From: Mesostigma viride
Lineage: Eukaryota; Streptophyta; Mesostigmatophyceae; Mesostigmatales; Mesostigmataceae
Direction: 5' to 3'
Length of the DNA: 64,000 bases
Assembly (NCBI GenBank): GCA_009746045.1
Contig: RPFO01000154.1
Coordinates: 6,014,646-6,078,645, forward strand
The translations under genes were made by a program, and so were the position numbers. Each line of letters opens with the position of its first letter. Position 1 is the stretch's first letter. The notes under the pieces are model-generated. The model saw only the letters and a program-made list of their open reading frames with translations, did no database searches and was not told where the DNA came from. This document shows positions 1 to 11,329 of this stretch, piece by piece.

Positions 1-640
1 TTGTCCAAGTGATGAAGACTGGCTTGGAAACTTGAGCTCGTCATGTTTACATTGTTATTGTGTTACAATACGTGCCTCTTTTCAGAATATGTTTCATATG
101 TAATGCGAGGCTTCAGCATCATGGTTTAGCACCGTGGTGGCAGCCAAGCCTCTAATGACAATCTTGGACCTCACCTTGGCCTACGCAAATATTTGCTTCT
201 TGTTTCACTCTTTGGACTGAGCTAGCTTTACACCTGCTATTTGGCCTGCACCATCGTCCCTGGCTGCCAGTTACATTTTGTGCCCCCCCCCCTGGCAGGC
301 TGCAGGGTCTAGGATAGCGAGGGTGTAACGTAGACATGTTGTGGGCACCCTCAGTGCATTTTCAGGACCAGCCATGACCTGGCCATGCCTTCTTTCTTAG
401 CACATTGAACATGACTTGTCAGAGTGCTTTTTGGTCACTCGTGTAACGACCCCCCTACATTCATAAATCGTAAACAATTATATAATGAGCATATTTCATG
501 GATGTAAAGCATTTCAACTCTTGAGCATATCATAAAAGTTAATGGTTCCATACCGTACCCATGGATGTGTTGACGTGTGTGAGTTATTACAAATGGTATC
601 CATCTTTAAAATGTCCTCATTTGAGGACATTTTCTTGCAG
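1..640 (+). repeat. Dispersed repeat, second copy at 26.97-27.62 kb
   Basis: About 640 bp that align by eye along most of their length with 26,973-27,622. Shared blocks include GGCTTGGAAACTTGAGCT, CACCGTGGTGGCAGCCAAGC and GGCTGCAGGGTCTAGGATAG. Both copies end in a hairpin (TGTCCTCATTTGAGGACA here, about 609-632) followed by TGATTAGACA. The window starts inside the element. The 26.97-kb copy seems to be the right end of a larger element that starts near 25.86 kb. Confidence 0.8.
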
Positions 641-702
641 TGATTAGACATCAAGGTTCTAGATACTTTGCCCTTGCACTTGCCCTTGCCCACACTCAAT
701 CC

Positions 703-1053
703 TGCTCACACGCACACGCACACGCACACGCACACGCACACGCACACGCACACGCACACGCACACGCACACGCACACGCACACGCACACGCACACGCACA
801 CGCACACGCACACGCACACGCACACGCACACGCACACGCACACGCACACGCACACGCACACGCACACGCACACGCACACGCACACGCACACGCACACGCA
901 CACGCACACGCACACGCACACGCACACGCACACGCACACGCACACGCACACGCACACGCACACGCACACGCACACGCACACGCACACGCACCCGCACCCG
1001 CACCCGCACCCGCACCCGCACCCGCACACGACCACGACCACGACCACGACCAT
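703..1053. repeat. CACACG hexanucleotide array
   Basis: About 47 tandem copies of CACGCA/CACACG, then a short run of CCCGCA and then CGACCA. The 3' end therefore shows stepwise variant blocks. The array is open in several frames on both strands (Ala-His, Thr-His, Val-Arg, Val-Cys), which comes only from the repeat. No gene is called here. Confidence 0.97.
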
Positions 1054-1221
1054 GGAAGTAACTAATGTCTAACTAAATTAGTTGTTTCACAACTACAATA
1101 GAATAGTTGTCGATCTCACTTCATATGTATGTCTTAATGGATCTATGATTCCATGTTGTTGCTTGATATGGCAAGTAACACAACAATCGAACACTTTTGA
1201 CACACCCACACACCTTGGCAC

Positions 1222-1470
1222 AATTCAGGGTGGCCCTATGTGGTCGCTTGATGTGCCATAATAAGTTAGACTAGTTCACGGCAAATCACGGCTCATCAAT
1301 CACACAACCATGCCAAGACTTTATTGAAAACTTGAATACGATTCAGGTGGCCCTATGTGGTCGCTTGATGTGCCATAATAAGTTAGACTACTTCATGGCA
1401 AATCACGGCTCATCAATCACACAACCATGCAAAGACTTTATTGAAAACTTGAACACAATTCAGGTGGCCA
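1222..1470 (-). repeat. Tandem 118-bp repeats of a gene's 3' end
   Basis: Three degenerate tandem copies with junctions near 1227, 1345 and 1462. Read on the minus strand, each copy contains GGCCACCTGAAT (the stop codon of the adjacent coding segment) followed by TTTTCAATAAAGTCTTGC, a canonical AATAAA polyadenylation signal. The true 3' end of the minus-strand gene has therefore been duplicated downstream of itself. Confidence 0.75.
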
Positions 1471-1746
1471 GCTGTCGCAGCTGCTTCCAAGCATCGATGG
1501 TAGCGTGCTCTTTCTTAAACAGTTTTTGATAGTCGTTCCAGCTGCATTCCCGCAATTTCTCCTCTGGAACAACCTCGAGAAGGAACCCGCCGGTGATACA
1601 ATTCTACAGTCGGTTGCCTTGGGAGCGTTGCCCTCGGCGTCTTTCATTGTGACGATGACGAGGGCTTTAAAGTGCCTATAGTCAACTAAGCCAGCATCCA
1701 GCATCCTCTGGGAGAATGCTGGATGCCCGGACGTGTCTTCTGCCAT
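1460..1746 (-). pseudogene. C-terminal fragment of an unrecognised protein, one frameshift
   Basis: On the minus strand the stretch from Met at 1746 (MAEDTSGHPAFSQRM...) reads as good coding sequence to about 1640. A second frame then continues, with ITGGFLLEVVPEEKLREC followed by a charged stretch ending in WKQLRQLAT and a TGA at 1460-1462. A 1-nt shift near 1610 separates the two parts, so this is a pseudogene, an unrecognised intron or a sequence error. AATAAA follows shortly downstream. I do not recognise the family. The charged, helix-like C-terminus with no low complexity argues for real ancestry. Coding sequence upstream on the same strand (1.9-2.5 kb) may belong to the same gene. Confidence 0.5.
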
Positions 1747-1899
1747 CCCCTCGCGAAGTCTGTCACTCAGCTATTCTGCGTCTTCAGTTCAGGGTTCTCA
1801 GCCGTCAATGGAAGCAGCTAGCAAACTGGAAGCCCACCATGTGTTAGGCGCTGCATGCTGAGCAGAATAATTTAATAAACCGCTAGCCATGTAACCAAG

Positions 1900-2520
1900 G
1901 CCTTTCCCCGCTTTCCCCTGCTTTTTCCTGCTAAAAAACAGGGGTGGCCCTTAACCCGACTTTGCCTCCCCGCCCCCCCCCCCCCACCCCCCCCAAAACG
2001 TGCCAAAACGGTCCCAACAAGAATTTTACCATGCGAAGTCGATGTCGCTGATTCCAAATCCGTGCTCAGAATGACAATCTGCCCAGTCCTGCGAATGCCA
2101 GGAGTTTTGCAATTAAGGTGGCCCTTAGCCGGGTGGATTACCTTAAAGCTGATTGCGTGGCCGGAACCTGTGTGGTACGATTCGCTGAGTAGCTGACACG
2201 TGGAGGCTGCATACTGCCAGTTCCGGGGATAATTAACCCGTTCTGTTCTTTGAACAATAATTGACTGATGCTTGCCGCCTGCCATAGCTGAACGTTTACG
2301 TTATCTATGCCCACGGTCTCCTTCGAACGCACGCAAAGAATATCTTTCTTTGAATACACGTTGTGGAAAAGACGAATTATGGTTGTAGAATGCATAGTTC
2401 GGCTTGTCGCTCATATTTGTCTGACATTACCCCTTCCGCATCAATGAACACAGTTTCCACGCCAAATATTCCCGTTCTTAAGGTAACCTGTGCCTGGGTG
2501 AACTTGCCGAGATGAATATA
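1900..2520 (-). pseudogene. Decayed coding region, several frames
   Basis: Three overlapping minus-strand segments look coding but lie in different frames. About 2519-2396 contains FTQAQVTLRTGIFGVETVF and FIDAEGVMSDKYERQAEL. About 2395-2280 contains IIRLFHNVYSKKDILCV and SKETVGIDNVNVQLWQ. About 2285-1950 starts MAGGKHQSIIVQRTERVNY. A plausible acceptor (CAG followed by GTTACC) precedes the first segment. Together with 1460-1746 they may be the remains of one gene. No known domain is recognised. A G/C homopolymer at 1970-1994 may be a source of frame errors. Confidence 0.35.
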
Positions 2521-3143
2521 GATTCCAGACTTTTGGCCGCTACACCAGAAGAATATCTTCGGCTGCAGCAGGCTACAAAACATGTATTTGCGGCTGTTGA
2601 CCGCATTTTCGAGATTGCCCAGGATGTCGAAAAGCAGGTAAATATAATTGAAGCCGCATGTTCGCATTCTCCCAGAAGTTGTCGATGCAGACACATGTTC
2701 GCTATAATCGCAGAAGTTATCGATGCAATGACTGACCCAGAAATCTTTCCCCATACGCCTCATGTGTGCCGCAGATCCCCGATATCTATGCAATTTCGCT
2801 GGCCCCTGATGTCACTGCCCGGACGCCAACGACGCCAAATGCTCGGGGCCGCACATCCTCCACACCACGGCGCAAGAAGAACACAAAGGGAAAAGACCCC
2901 AATTCTTCGGATCGGAAGAAAAGCCGTAGCACCGAGAGACTCGGATGCCACGTAAGGCGGAGACCCGTGACCCTGTTGCCCTCTATGGTGGAAACCAATC
3001 GGCGTTTGCAAAAGGCGGAGTCCCTCAATAAAGCGGCGGTGTCGGAACTGCAGAGCGCGTATTCCATAATCAGCGAAAAAGGTCTGTACAGGCAGCGCTT
3101 GTCTGGGCATAAGTTGATACCGCCTATCTCGAATATAATCTAG
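2512..3143 (+). CDS. Candidate two-exon gene, basic linker plus coiled-coil-like tail
   Basis: Exon 1 runs 2512-2637 (ATG at 2512, 42 codons, containing TPEEYLRLQQATKHVFAAV). It ends GAAAAGCAG before GTAAAT. Exon 2 starts at 2775 after a CAG acceptor and stays open to the stop at 3143. Both junctions are phase 0 and in frame, giving about 164 residues. The product has a helical N-terminus, a Thr/Pro/Lys/Arg/Ser-rich basic linker (TPRRKKNTKGKD, SSDRKKSRSTER) and a heptad-like segment (RRLQKAESLNKAAVSELQSA). The linker suggests nucleic-acid binding or nuclear targeting, which is inference. It lies head-to-head with the decayed minus-strand region. An extra 5' exon is possible. Family not recognised. 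Confidence 0.4.
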
Positions 3144-3386
3144 AATCTAATAAGACATCCATATTAGGCTTCATTAGGGCTACCCCTTGATGGTGGTCGG
3201 ATGGCCTAGGCCTTGGACAGCGTAAGTGGCTCGTAGCTATGGGTTCACAGTATCCGTCCACTTGGATAGTACATCGACAGTGTAGCACATAGATGGCATG
3301 TAGGGGGTACAGTTCCCTCTTCTGTGCACACGTAGGCATTTGGGATAGGTTCATTAGTCCTGGGTTGGAGCAGCATGCGTTTGTTT

Positions 3387-3440
3387 GTCCCCTAGCACAC
3401 CCATGTCCCCTAGCACACCCCTGTCCCCTAGCACGCCCCT
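3387..3440. repeat. 18-bp tandem repeat
   Basis: Three copies of TGTCCCCTAGCACACCCC with a few substitutions. Nothing coding is seen around it. Confidence 0.85.
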
Positions 3441-3811
3441 GTATCCATGCCGCCCCTGCCTCTTGCGCTGTGCCTGCCTCCCATTATACCCCTGACTCCG
3501 ATGGAACCACCATGTGAGCTCTATGATACCACCACTGCCGTGGGTCACAGTCCGGGGACGTCTCAGCTACCCAAAATGCCCTTTGGAAGCGGCACGCATT
3601 GCACGCATGCTGTGTGCTGGCATGTGATTAAGCCCAACCCAGCCACGCAGCCAGCCACGCGGTAGTATTCAAGGGGGGGGGGGGGAGGGGCCACCACAGG
3701 ATTGCCCCTTGTGAAGGTGGCAGTGGGCATGAGTCCTGCGTGCAATTGCTGATATATATGGCGCAGGTCCCATCTAGGTTATGCTGGCCGACGGCAGCCT
3801 AGGCTTCACGA

Positions 3812-4080
3812 GGGAGGCAGGGAGGGAGGGAGGGAGGGAGGGAGGGAGGGAGGGAGGGAGGGAGGGAGGGAGGGAGGGAGGGAGGGAGGGAGGGAGGGAG
3901 GGAGGGAGGGAGGGAGGGAGGGAGGGAGGGAGGGAGGGAGGAGGGAGGGAGGGAGGGAGGGAGGGAGGGGGAGGGAGGGAGGGAGGGAGGGAGGGAGGGA
4001 GGGAGGGAGGGAGGGAGGGAGGGAGGGAGGGAGGGAGGGAGGGAGGGAGGGAGGGAGGGAGGGAGGGAGGGAGGGAGGGA
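3812..4080. repeat. GGGA tetranucleotide array
   Basis: About 65 copies of AGGG/GGGA with phase-breaking single-base changes near 3939 and 3969. The long Pro-Ser-Leu and Arg-Glu-Gly reading frames across it are artefacts of the repeat. Confidence 0.98.
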
Positions 4081-4529
4081 CAGTACTCTGTCCTTGGCAA
4101 GGATTCCATATCAATGGATGTATCAAGCACTGTATAGCATATGGCATACGGCATGTAGCTCGGCCACATCCTCGGGATCTTGCGTGAGTGCGCGAGTTGT
4201 CGCTGTACATCGGAGTCCACCCCGTTGGAGTGGTCGCTTTGCACGGCCGTAGTGGTATATCCGTTGAGCGAGCGGCCGCAGTATCTGTGGAGCGAGTCAG
4301 CCCAGAATCGGTGGGGTGAGCTTCCGGAATATCTGCGGATCCAGTGTCCGCGGGCGCACGTGACGTCCCATGCCGCTGGCGCGAGCGGGATGGAGTGTGA
4401 CATGTCAACACAGTATCGCCTCCCGCAAGGCACTACTACTATACTACTAAACGTTGTTATTATAATAACAGTTTGTGACAGTCTAATTAATAAATTCCAT
4501 TGGTGGCACGCGTCACACCGACTGTGATG

Positions 4530-5150
4530 CCGTTTCCTGGTTGAATCTTTTTATTCTTGCTTACTGAGCCGAGTTTTCTTAGCTCTTATTACTCTTGCTT
4601 ACTTAGCTTAGTTTTTCTTTCTTAACTTTATTATTCTTGCTTTTGTAGCTGAGTTCTATCTTTCTTAGCTCTCATTACTCTTGCTTTCTTAGCCGAGTTT
4701 TCTCTTTACTACTTTTTATTTTTATTGCTTGCTTAGTTGGGTTTTCTCTTTCTTAACTTTTATTACTCTTGCTTACTTATCTGCGTTTTCTCTTTCTTAG
4801 CTCTTGTTACTCTTGCTTACTTCGCTGAGTTTTCTCTTTCTTAGCTCTTATTACTCTTGCTTACTTCGCTGAGTTTTCTCTTTCTTAGCTCTTATTACTC
4901 TTGCTTACTTCGCTGAGTTTTCTCTTTCTTAGCTCTTATTGCTCTTGCTTACTTCGCCGAGTTTTCTCTTTCTTAGCTCTTATTACTCTTGCTTACTTCG
5001 CTGAGTTTTCTCTTTCTTAGCTCTTATTGCTCTTGCTTACTTCGCTGAGTTTTCTCTTTCTTAGCTCTTATTACTCTTGCTTACTTCGCCGAGTTTTCTC
5101 TTTCTTAGCTCTTATTACTCTTGCTTACTTCGCTGAGTTTTCTCTCTTGT
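4530..5150. repeat. 44-bp T-rich minisatellite
   Basis: About 14 copies of a 44-bp unit with core CTTAGCTCTTATTACTCTTG and CTTACTTCGCTGAGTTTTC. Period was measured between identical TTCGCTGAG words at 4865 and 4909. The first copies (4530-4800) are diverged and the last ones nearly identical, as expected for ongoing homogenisation at one end. Confidence 0.95.
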
Positions 5151-6030
5151 CTTCATCCACAGGTGATCTTCCCACGCGGATGCGTACGTCCGCCCTACCA
5201 AAAGCATACTACTATGTATAAACAAATGAAATTATAATTTTTTTCAAACTTTTCCCTGTAATGTAATTATACTTGCCCACGTGTACCGCCACCACCAACA
5301 AATTGAAAGACACTGCGTGGTATAAAAACACATGCCTCAGATCACGCGCTCCCCAGTGTCACGACTCGCATGTGTGACCACTGCCATGCGTCACCAGACC
5401 AGGATCTTGAATTGCGCACTTGGCCCGATCACTTGCCTCGATGGCTGACCCCACGCGCATCCGCTGCCTGGCGCAGAGATTGAGGTGGGCTTGCATACAA
5501 GCCTGCATTCCTCACCTTGACGGGTTCATGGTTGCCCGTGCTTTCCTCCGTCACCTGTCACAGAGATGGAGATCCAGGTGCTTCAGCAGAAGGGGGCGCT
5601 CGAGGACATGACCCAGCTGGTATGTGAGGTTGGGGCCAGCGTAGGGCACACACAGTCTGCTGGCTATGGCGATACGGAAGCCAGCGTGGCAGCAGAAGGT
5701 TGTGCTAGAAGACATGAACCAGCTGGTGCGTGGGGCGCTTGGCCACATGGAGTGATACTTTGTTGTGTGGGTGGCCACTGTGTAGGAAGCCAAGCGTGAG
5801 GATAAAGGCGCGCGCTGGATTACAACAGCGAGTGCAGGACTAGGTCGGGGATGGCAGAGTTTGTCGATATCCATGCTCATTACAGTAGGAGCTAATAGTA
5901 TGTAGCAGCTAATAATCGCACGAATCCCTCGCGCATGCTTACGTCTTGCCACGAGGATGCCCGCTGGCGCCTAGTGCTGGAAGCGCCAGCACTCATACGG
6001 ACATGTGCCCCGAGTGGCGCTACAGCTTTA
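5150..6030. other. Intergenic, no gene seen
   Basis: Unique-looking sequence between two tandem arrays. Short open stretches exist (for example 5420-5611 on plus) but lack splice context or a clear coding signature. GTGGTATAAAAACACATGCC near 5318 resembles a TATA box without a convincing gene downstream. Confidence 0.5.
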
Positions 6031-6165
6031 ATCGATGCACATGCCTCGATGTCCAACTACAGGTTGATTTATTAGGAAAATGTTCCATCGATGCACATGC
6101 CTCGATGTCCAACTACAGGTTGATGATTAGGAAAATGTCCCATCGATGCACATGCCTTGATGTTG
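6031..6165. repeat. 56-bp tandem repeat
   Basis: Three copies of a unit beginning ATCGATGCACATGCCTCGAT (starts near 6031, 6087 and 6142). The last copy is truncated. Confidence 0.85.
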
Positions 6166-6561
6166 GATCGAGTCTACCGCGGTAGACTTTCAGTGGCTAC
6201 TTTGGCGTCAGTGGTGTCGCCCCTTGTGGACAGATTCTTGGCAATGTAGCCCCTGCAACCCTTGGACTTTGCTATGATCCCGATTTGTAGATGGAAATGT
6301 GATTTGGATTTGTAGGGGGAAGTTGGACGCAGTCCAAGCGTCCGCTGTGTCTTTTAAGACGATGCTGGCGTGTTTCCACCCTGTAGCAACCTTCATGCTT
6401 ACTACTCTACATGACCCCTTCTCATGACCATCTTCATTCTTATGGGTGGCCATGATCTGCACTCCCGCTCAAGCATCCAATGGCATCCCAACTTGTCTCC
6501 AAGGCTTCCTGTGTGGCTAGCATTTCAAACCCCGTTCTACCCCGGTGTAACAGGTGTAGCT

Positions 6562-7264
6562 CGGTGCCTCTTGAGCTCGTCCGGTCCTTGGCTTGGCGTA
6601 ACTGGCCACTGCCTCTTGAGCTCGTCGCAGTCCTTGGCTTGGTGTAACTGGCCGCTGCCTCTTGAGCTCGTCGCGGTCCTTGGCTTGGCGTAACTGGCCG
6701 CTGCCTCTTGAGCTCGTCGCGGTCCTTGGCTTGGCGTAACTGGCCACTGCCTCTTGAGCTCGTCGCAGTCCTTGGCTTGGTGTAACTGGCCACTGCCTCT
6801 TGAGCTCGTCGCGGTCCTTGGCTTGGCGTAACTGGCCACTGCCTCTTGAGCTCGTCGCGGTCCTTGGCTTGGTGTAACTGGCCGCTGCCTCTTGAGCTCG
6901 TCGCGGTCCTTGGCTTGGCGTAACTGGCCGCTGCCTCTTGAGCTCGTCGCGGTCCTTGGCTTGGCGTAACTGGCCACTGCCTCTTGAGCTCGTCGCAGTC
7001 CTTGGCTTGGTGTAACTGGCCACTGCCTCTTGAGCTCGTCGCGGTCCTTGGCTTGGCGTAACTGGCCACTGCCTCTTGAGCTCGTCGCGGTCCTTGGCTT
7101 GGCGTAACTGGCCACTGCCTCTTGAGCTCGTCGCGGTCCTTGGCTTGGTGTAACTGGCCACTGCCTCTTGAGCTCGTCGCGGTCCTTGGCTTGGTGTAAC
7201 TGGCCACTGCCTCTTGAGCTCGTCGCGGTCCTTGGCTTGGTGTAACTGGCCACTGCCTCTTGAG
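6562..7264. repeat. 46-bp minisatellite, open in all three minus frames
   Basis: About 15 copies of a 46-bp unit containing CTCTTGAGCTCGTCGCGGTC and CTTGGCTTGGCGTAACTGG. Copies differ mainly at three sites (CGCGGT/CGCAGT, GGCGTA/GGTGTA, GGCCAC/GGCCGC). Since 46 is not a multiple of three, each minus-strand frame cycles through all three phases with a 46-residue super-repeat. No frame has a stop, so the array is open for 240-300 codons in every minus frame. I see no evidence that it is translated. Confidence 0.97.
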
Positions 7265-7406
7265 GAGCCGCGGTCCTCGCCGACTTTCGATTCAGAAGCT
7301 TTTCCCATATCTCCTTGGCTTACCGCTATCCAAACGGCTTTGCAAGGCAATAAGGGCTTGCAATCATGTTGCCTGACCCCTTGATTTTCTTGTTGTCTTG
7401 TGCCCT

Positions 7407-7915
7407 TTAAACCCTCTTTCACCCTTTAAACCCAATGTTTGTTTATTTTTTGTTTGCCCCGGCCTGCCCACCCCCCGCAGCGGAGCATCTCGGCTCCCTG
7501 GTTTCCTTGTTGTCTCTCAACCTTTAACCCTCTTTTACTCCCCACAACCCTCTATTACCCTTTCCACCCGATGTTTGTTTATGCGGTTGCCCCGGCCTGC
7601 CCACCCTCAGCTGAGCATCTCGGCGCCCGCGGACGCGTCCCTGCGCGACTCCTATTTCTGCGACTCGCCGAGGGAATCCCCTTCCTCACCAACCGCAGGC
7701 ACCTCGTGGTGGAAGAGATGGGAAGGTGGGCGCTAGTAATACTGACTGGTCTTACTAGTTTCATTGTACTTGGTCTTACTGTTCCATCGATACTATCGTT
7801 TACTGGTCTTTCTATCGTTTCATAAAATATTACGGTGGAAGGAGCCGCATGTACACGGTGTGCGCTGGGAGGATGAGCTTTGCGCCCCCCTGTGGGAAGA
7901 GATGGGAAGGTGAGC
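7407..7915 (+). CDS. Candidate upstream exon(s) of the 8.5-10.9 kb gene
   Basis: The most likely exon runs from about 7612, after CCCACCCTCAG, to about 7722, before GTGGGCG. In the frame with GC-rich third positions it reads ...ARLLFLRLAEGIPFLTNRRH then LVVEEMG. The acceptor region has a near-copy upstream at 7458-7490 (same CCCCGGCCTGCCCACCC...CAG and GAGCATCTCGGC). The donor region GAAGAGATGGGAAGGTGGGCG recurs at 7895 as GAAGAGATGGGAAGGTGAGCG. Which copies are spliced cannot be settled from sequence, and the phase to the next exon is unresolved. Family not recognised. Confidence 0.4.
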
Positions 7916-8532
7916 GTGTGGCCATGCACGTGTAACGAGAATAGTAAACAACCACTTACCCCAGTTTTGTGGGCTGCGAAGGTAACAGTGATGCCATGGA
8001 ATGACTGATGACCAACACCCGAGCGTCGCTTGCAAACTTTCACTGGATGGGAACCCCTGGGGCGGTCAGTGAGCACTGAAATAGACTGTTGACAAACCAT
8101 GGAGTATTCAGCCTCTTAGTCGCCTGACCCTGACCTTGACCCCGCAAGCTTTTGGACTTCAGCCCTCTTATGACAAACCCCTCTGATGACAAACCCTCTC
8201 TGACCCTGATCGCATCCCCTCCGTGGCCGCCCCTCCTCCCTACCCTGCTTGCATCAGCCACCCTGCTCGCCTTGAAGGGTTTCCTCCTTCACCTAGTGCT
8301 TCGACCCCCTCTGCCAGCTTCGCTCGCTCTCTGGCTGTAGGACCCTGTCTCATGGCTTCTCCCTTGTTCAAGAGCTTCTTCTACCTGCTGTGGACACCCC
8401 TTTTCCCCTGGCTTCTCTCTGGCTTCAAACCGGGTCTCTTGGCTCCTCCCAAACTGGAAGCCCCTTCTTCTTGGCTCCTGCCTGACTGGAACCCCCTTCT
8501 TCTTGGCTTCTCTCCCCCCTTACCCCCCCCAG

Positions 8533-10859
8533 GCGAGGCGCAACAGCTGCGGCGCTCCCGCACCGATGCCGCCCCCTCCCTTGTCCGCCGCCGCAGCAGC
8601 CGGCTCGGCCACACGGCAGACAGCCCCCACAGCGCCGGGAGCGGCGCCGCCGCGACCGCGGGCCTGCATGAGCTGTCCGACCGCATCGAATACGCGAGCA
8701 TCAATGGCTCTGAGACGCCCAGGGGGTCCCTGGGACTCGCCATATCCATCCCCGGCGCCGGTGACGACGGCCCCTTGACCCCGCTCTCCCAGATGCACAC
8801 CAACGGCTCGTTCTCGCCTCGCCCAGGCGGAATGGGGCCAGGGACACCGGGGGCGGGCACGCCGCGGTCCCCCATCGGGTGGCAGTCCCTGCGGGGCTCT
8901 GGCCAGCTGCGCATCAACGTGAACCGGAGCGCGCTCAAGATGCCGGCGCGTGTGGGCTCGCCACATGGCGGCAGCCCAGGCGGTGCGCTCTGGCGCGCGC
9001 GCACAGCGAGCCCCCGGCTCGGGCTGGGCCGGTCGGCCCGCCGCAGCCCGCTGGCCAGCCCACTCTCCAGCCCGCTGGAGGACAAGCTGAGGCAGGTGGC
9101 GGATGCCGGTAGTCCCAAGTGGACGGCCGAGGACATGAACCAGCTGTCGTCGCTGCTAGCACGGTCCGGGTGGGCTCCCCCGCCCGAAGATGGTGCCGCC
9201 CCCGCCCCGAGCGGTCTAAGTAGCTCCCGGGAGGCACACTTGGGTTCCAGCGGCGCTATTCATAGCTCGCGCGAGGCCCCTGCTGCACCTGGGAGCGTGG
9301 TGTATGCCTCCAGGGATACTGCCACGTCTACGTCCCTGGGTCTGGGCAACGCGCTGTATGGCTCCCGGGACGTGTCTATACCTGCTAGCATAGGTCCCCA
9401 GGCGGCGGTGTACGGCTCCTCAAACTTGGGGGCGTCCTCGAACCTGCGGGCATCTGCGGTGGCGACGGAGGGCGGTAATTCTGGTGCGCCGGAGGACCGG
9501 GTTGCTGGGTTGGGCAGCTCATTGGACTCCCAGGGGGCAGAGGCCAGGGGGGGCACTGGGCCCAAGGCTTCCAGTGGTGACTTGGGTGGCAGCACTGACT
9601 TGGGCGGCAATGGGGTCAGGCTTACTCGCGGGGTCAATAGTGGGAAAGTGCTTGCCACTGGCGACACGCTGGCCACCGGTGGTGGCATGGCCCAAGCCAG
9701 CGAGGGCATCGCTGCCAGCGGTGGCTGGGTTGGCAGCGGGATGGGCAGCGGAGGCAGGGTGGACAGTGGGGATGGGGTCAGCAGCAGGGGCATGGTCTCC
9801 GTACCTGGTTTTATGGCGCCCTCCTCCAGTAGGGTGGCAGCTTTCCCTTTGAACAGCAGCGGCCCCTGGGACAGCTCACCGCCCTCCAGTGGGGTGGCAG
9901 CCTTCCCCTTGAACAGCTCATCGCCCTCTGGTGGCGTGGCAGCGTTCCTCAACAGCAGCATCACGAGCATCGGCGCGGTGAGGGATTCAGTGCGGGAGTC
10001 ATCCCGAGAGTCCGATCGGCCCAACCTCGGGGCTGCTCTCTCGGGCCTGTCGACTTCCCTACAGCTGGCAGGAGCGGAGATGCTGCTGCCCCGCTCGATG
10101 GAGGCCGACTCGCTGGACCTGGCCGGCGTTAGGAGCGAGCTGGGGGATGGGCGGAGCGAGGGGAGGAGTGAGATGGGGGAAGGCAGGAGTGATTCAGTGG
10201 CCCGAAGCGCCACCCCCGATGGCCGGAAAGAATCAGGGATGAGGAGCGTGAACCCTGATGGCCGGAGCGTGACCCTTGATTCTGGCATCCCAAAGGTCAT
10301 CCTACAATCTCCGGGGGAGGTAACTCGGGTCGCGCGGAGGAGTTTCGAGGGCTCCGAGATCCCCCCCAGCGAGTGGGCGCGCGAGAACCTGCTGGGCCAC
10401 GCGGTGGTTGCCGGCACCGATACTGGCATCAGTAACCATACCAGCAGTAACGGGGACGCGGGTCGCCACGATCCAGAACATTGGAAGCCGACAAGCGGTG
10501 TAGAGGCCGATGGAAGGGAAGCGAGTGGTGGCGGGGAAGCAGGTGGCGTGGCCAGCAGAGAGGAGGCCGTCATCACGGGTGCCGGCATCGCGATCCCGGT
10601 GCCCAGGGGGAGGCTCCCCGAGCGGCACCCCTCAGGCGGGTCGAGCCTGTTCTGGGAGCGCCAGGACTTGGTCCGGTTCAGCATCGACAGCGGGGGCATG
10701 AGTGTCGCGTCGGTCGCAGACTCAGAGGATACGGCGGTGGCGGCGGATCTGCTGTCCACGACGTGGTCGGGGGCGTCCACGCCGCAGGGGCGGGGCGGGG
10801 GCGGCATGGGGGCGGGTGTTAGACGAAGCAGCGGGGAGGAGCCGCGGGTCGCTCCGTAG
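8533..10859 (+). CDS. Last exon of a host gene, Ser/Gly-rich low-complexity protein
   Basis: One long GC-rich frame runs to TAG at 10857-10859. The frame also extends upstream to 8223, but that part is T/C-rich and ends in a polypyrimidine tract with CAG at 8530-8532, so I place a 3' splice site there and start the exon at 8533 (about 775 codons). The product is rich in Ser, Gly, Ala, Pro and Arg, has no recognisable domain, and shows imperfect repeats: SSREA/ASRD/GSRDV motifs (about 9220-9420), GVAAFPLNSS three times (about 9835-9960), and RSEGRSEMGEGRSDS plus DGRKES/DGRSVT motifs (about 10,140-10,290). Arg-Ser and Ser-Pro sites in the first third suggest a phosphorylated disordered tail (inference). 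A long antisense frame (10807-9260) is a shadow of GC3 bias. Confidence 0.7.
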
Positions 10860-11325
10860 GTTGATTAATTGTATGCTGTGCTTCTGTTGGTTGATTAGTT
10901 AGTTTGATTTTCGATCACGTGGACTTAGTGGCTTGGACGCCGCGACAAGGGCTTGGGTTTCGGAGGGGTGCAAGGTGGTGCTAGGGTTAAGGTGGGAAAC
11001 TTTTGCAAATACTACAATGTGGGCAAAGACGAGCATGAAATTCTTTGGTTTGCTTTAATACCATGGTGTGGCAATTTGGGAGTCCAGCTTCTTGGTCCAC
11101 ACTTGGCGATGGATAGAGGCTGGCTGATTGTGTGTCATAAGAATATCCAGATAAGTAGATCTGGCTGCCCACACATGTGATGTCTGACAGTCTCTAACCT
11201 CCTTGAGAGAAGCTGGATGGGATACTTCTTAAAAGTTCATACTTGAAACAGAAACACCAATGTGAGTTACATACAAGAACAGAAATTCCATGCTCCAACA
11301 GCCATGCAATGCGAAAATAGTGATC
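10860..11325. other. 3' flank of the Ser/Gly-rich gene, no gene seen
   Basis: AT-richer sequence after the stop. No AATAAA or strong TGTAA signal was found close to the stop. No coding signature. Confidence 0.5.
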
Positions 11326-11329
11326 ACAA

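Noticed and set aside
4530-7264. 44-bp and 46-bp arrays considered as CRISPR
   Set aside because: Units are contiguous with no unique spacers, and the window is eukaryotic.
8223-8532. N-terminal extension of the Ser/Gly-rich frame
   Set aside because: The stretch is pyrimidine-rich and ends in a polypyrimidine tract with CAG, so it is more likely intron than coding.
9260-10807. 515-codon open frame antisense to the Ser/Gly-rich gene
   Set aside because: It mirrors the GC3 bias of the sense exon, has no motif or splice context, and its composition is the complement of Ser/Gly repeats.
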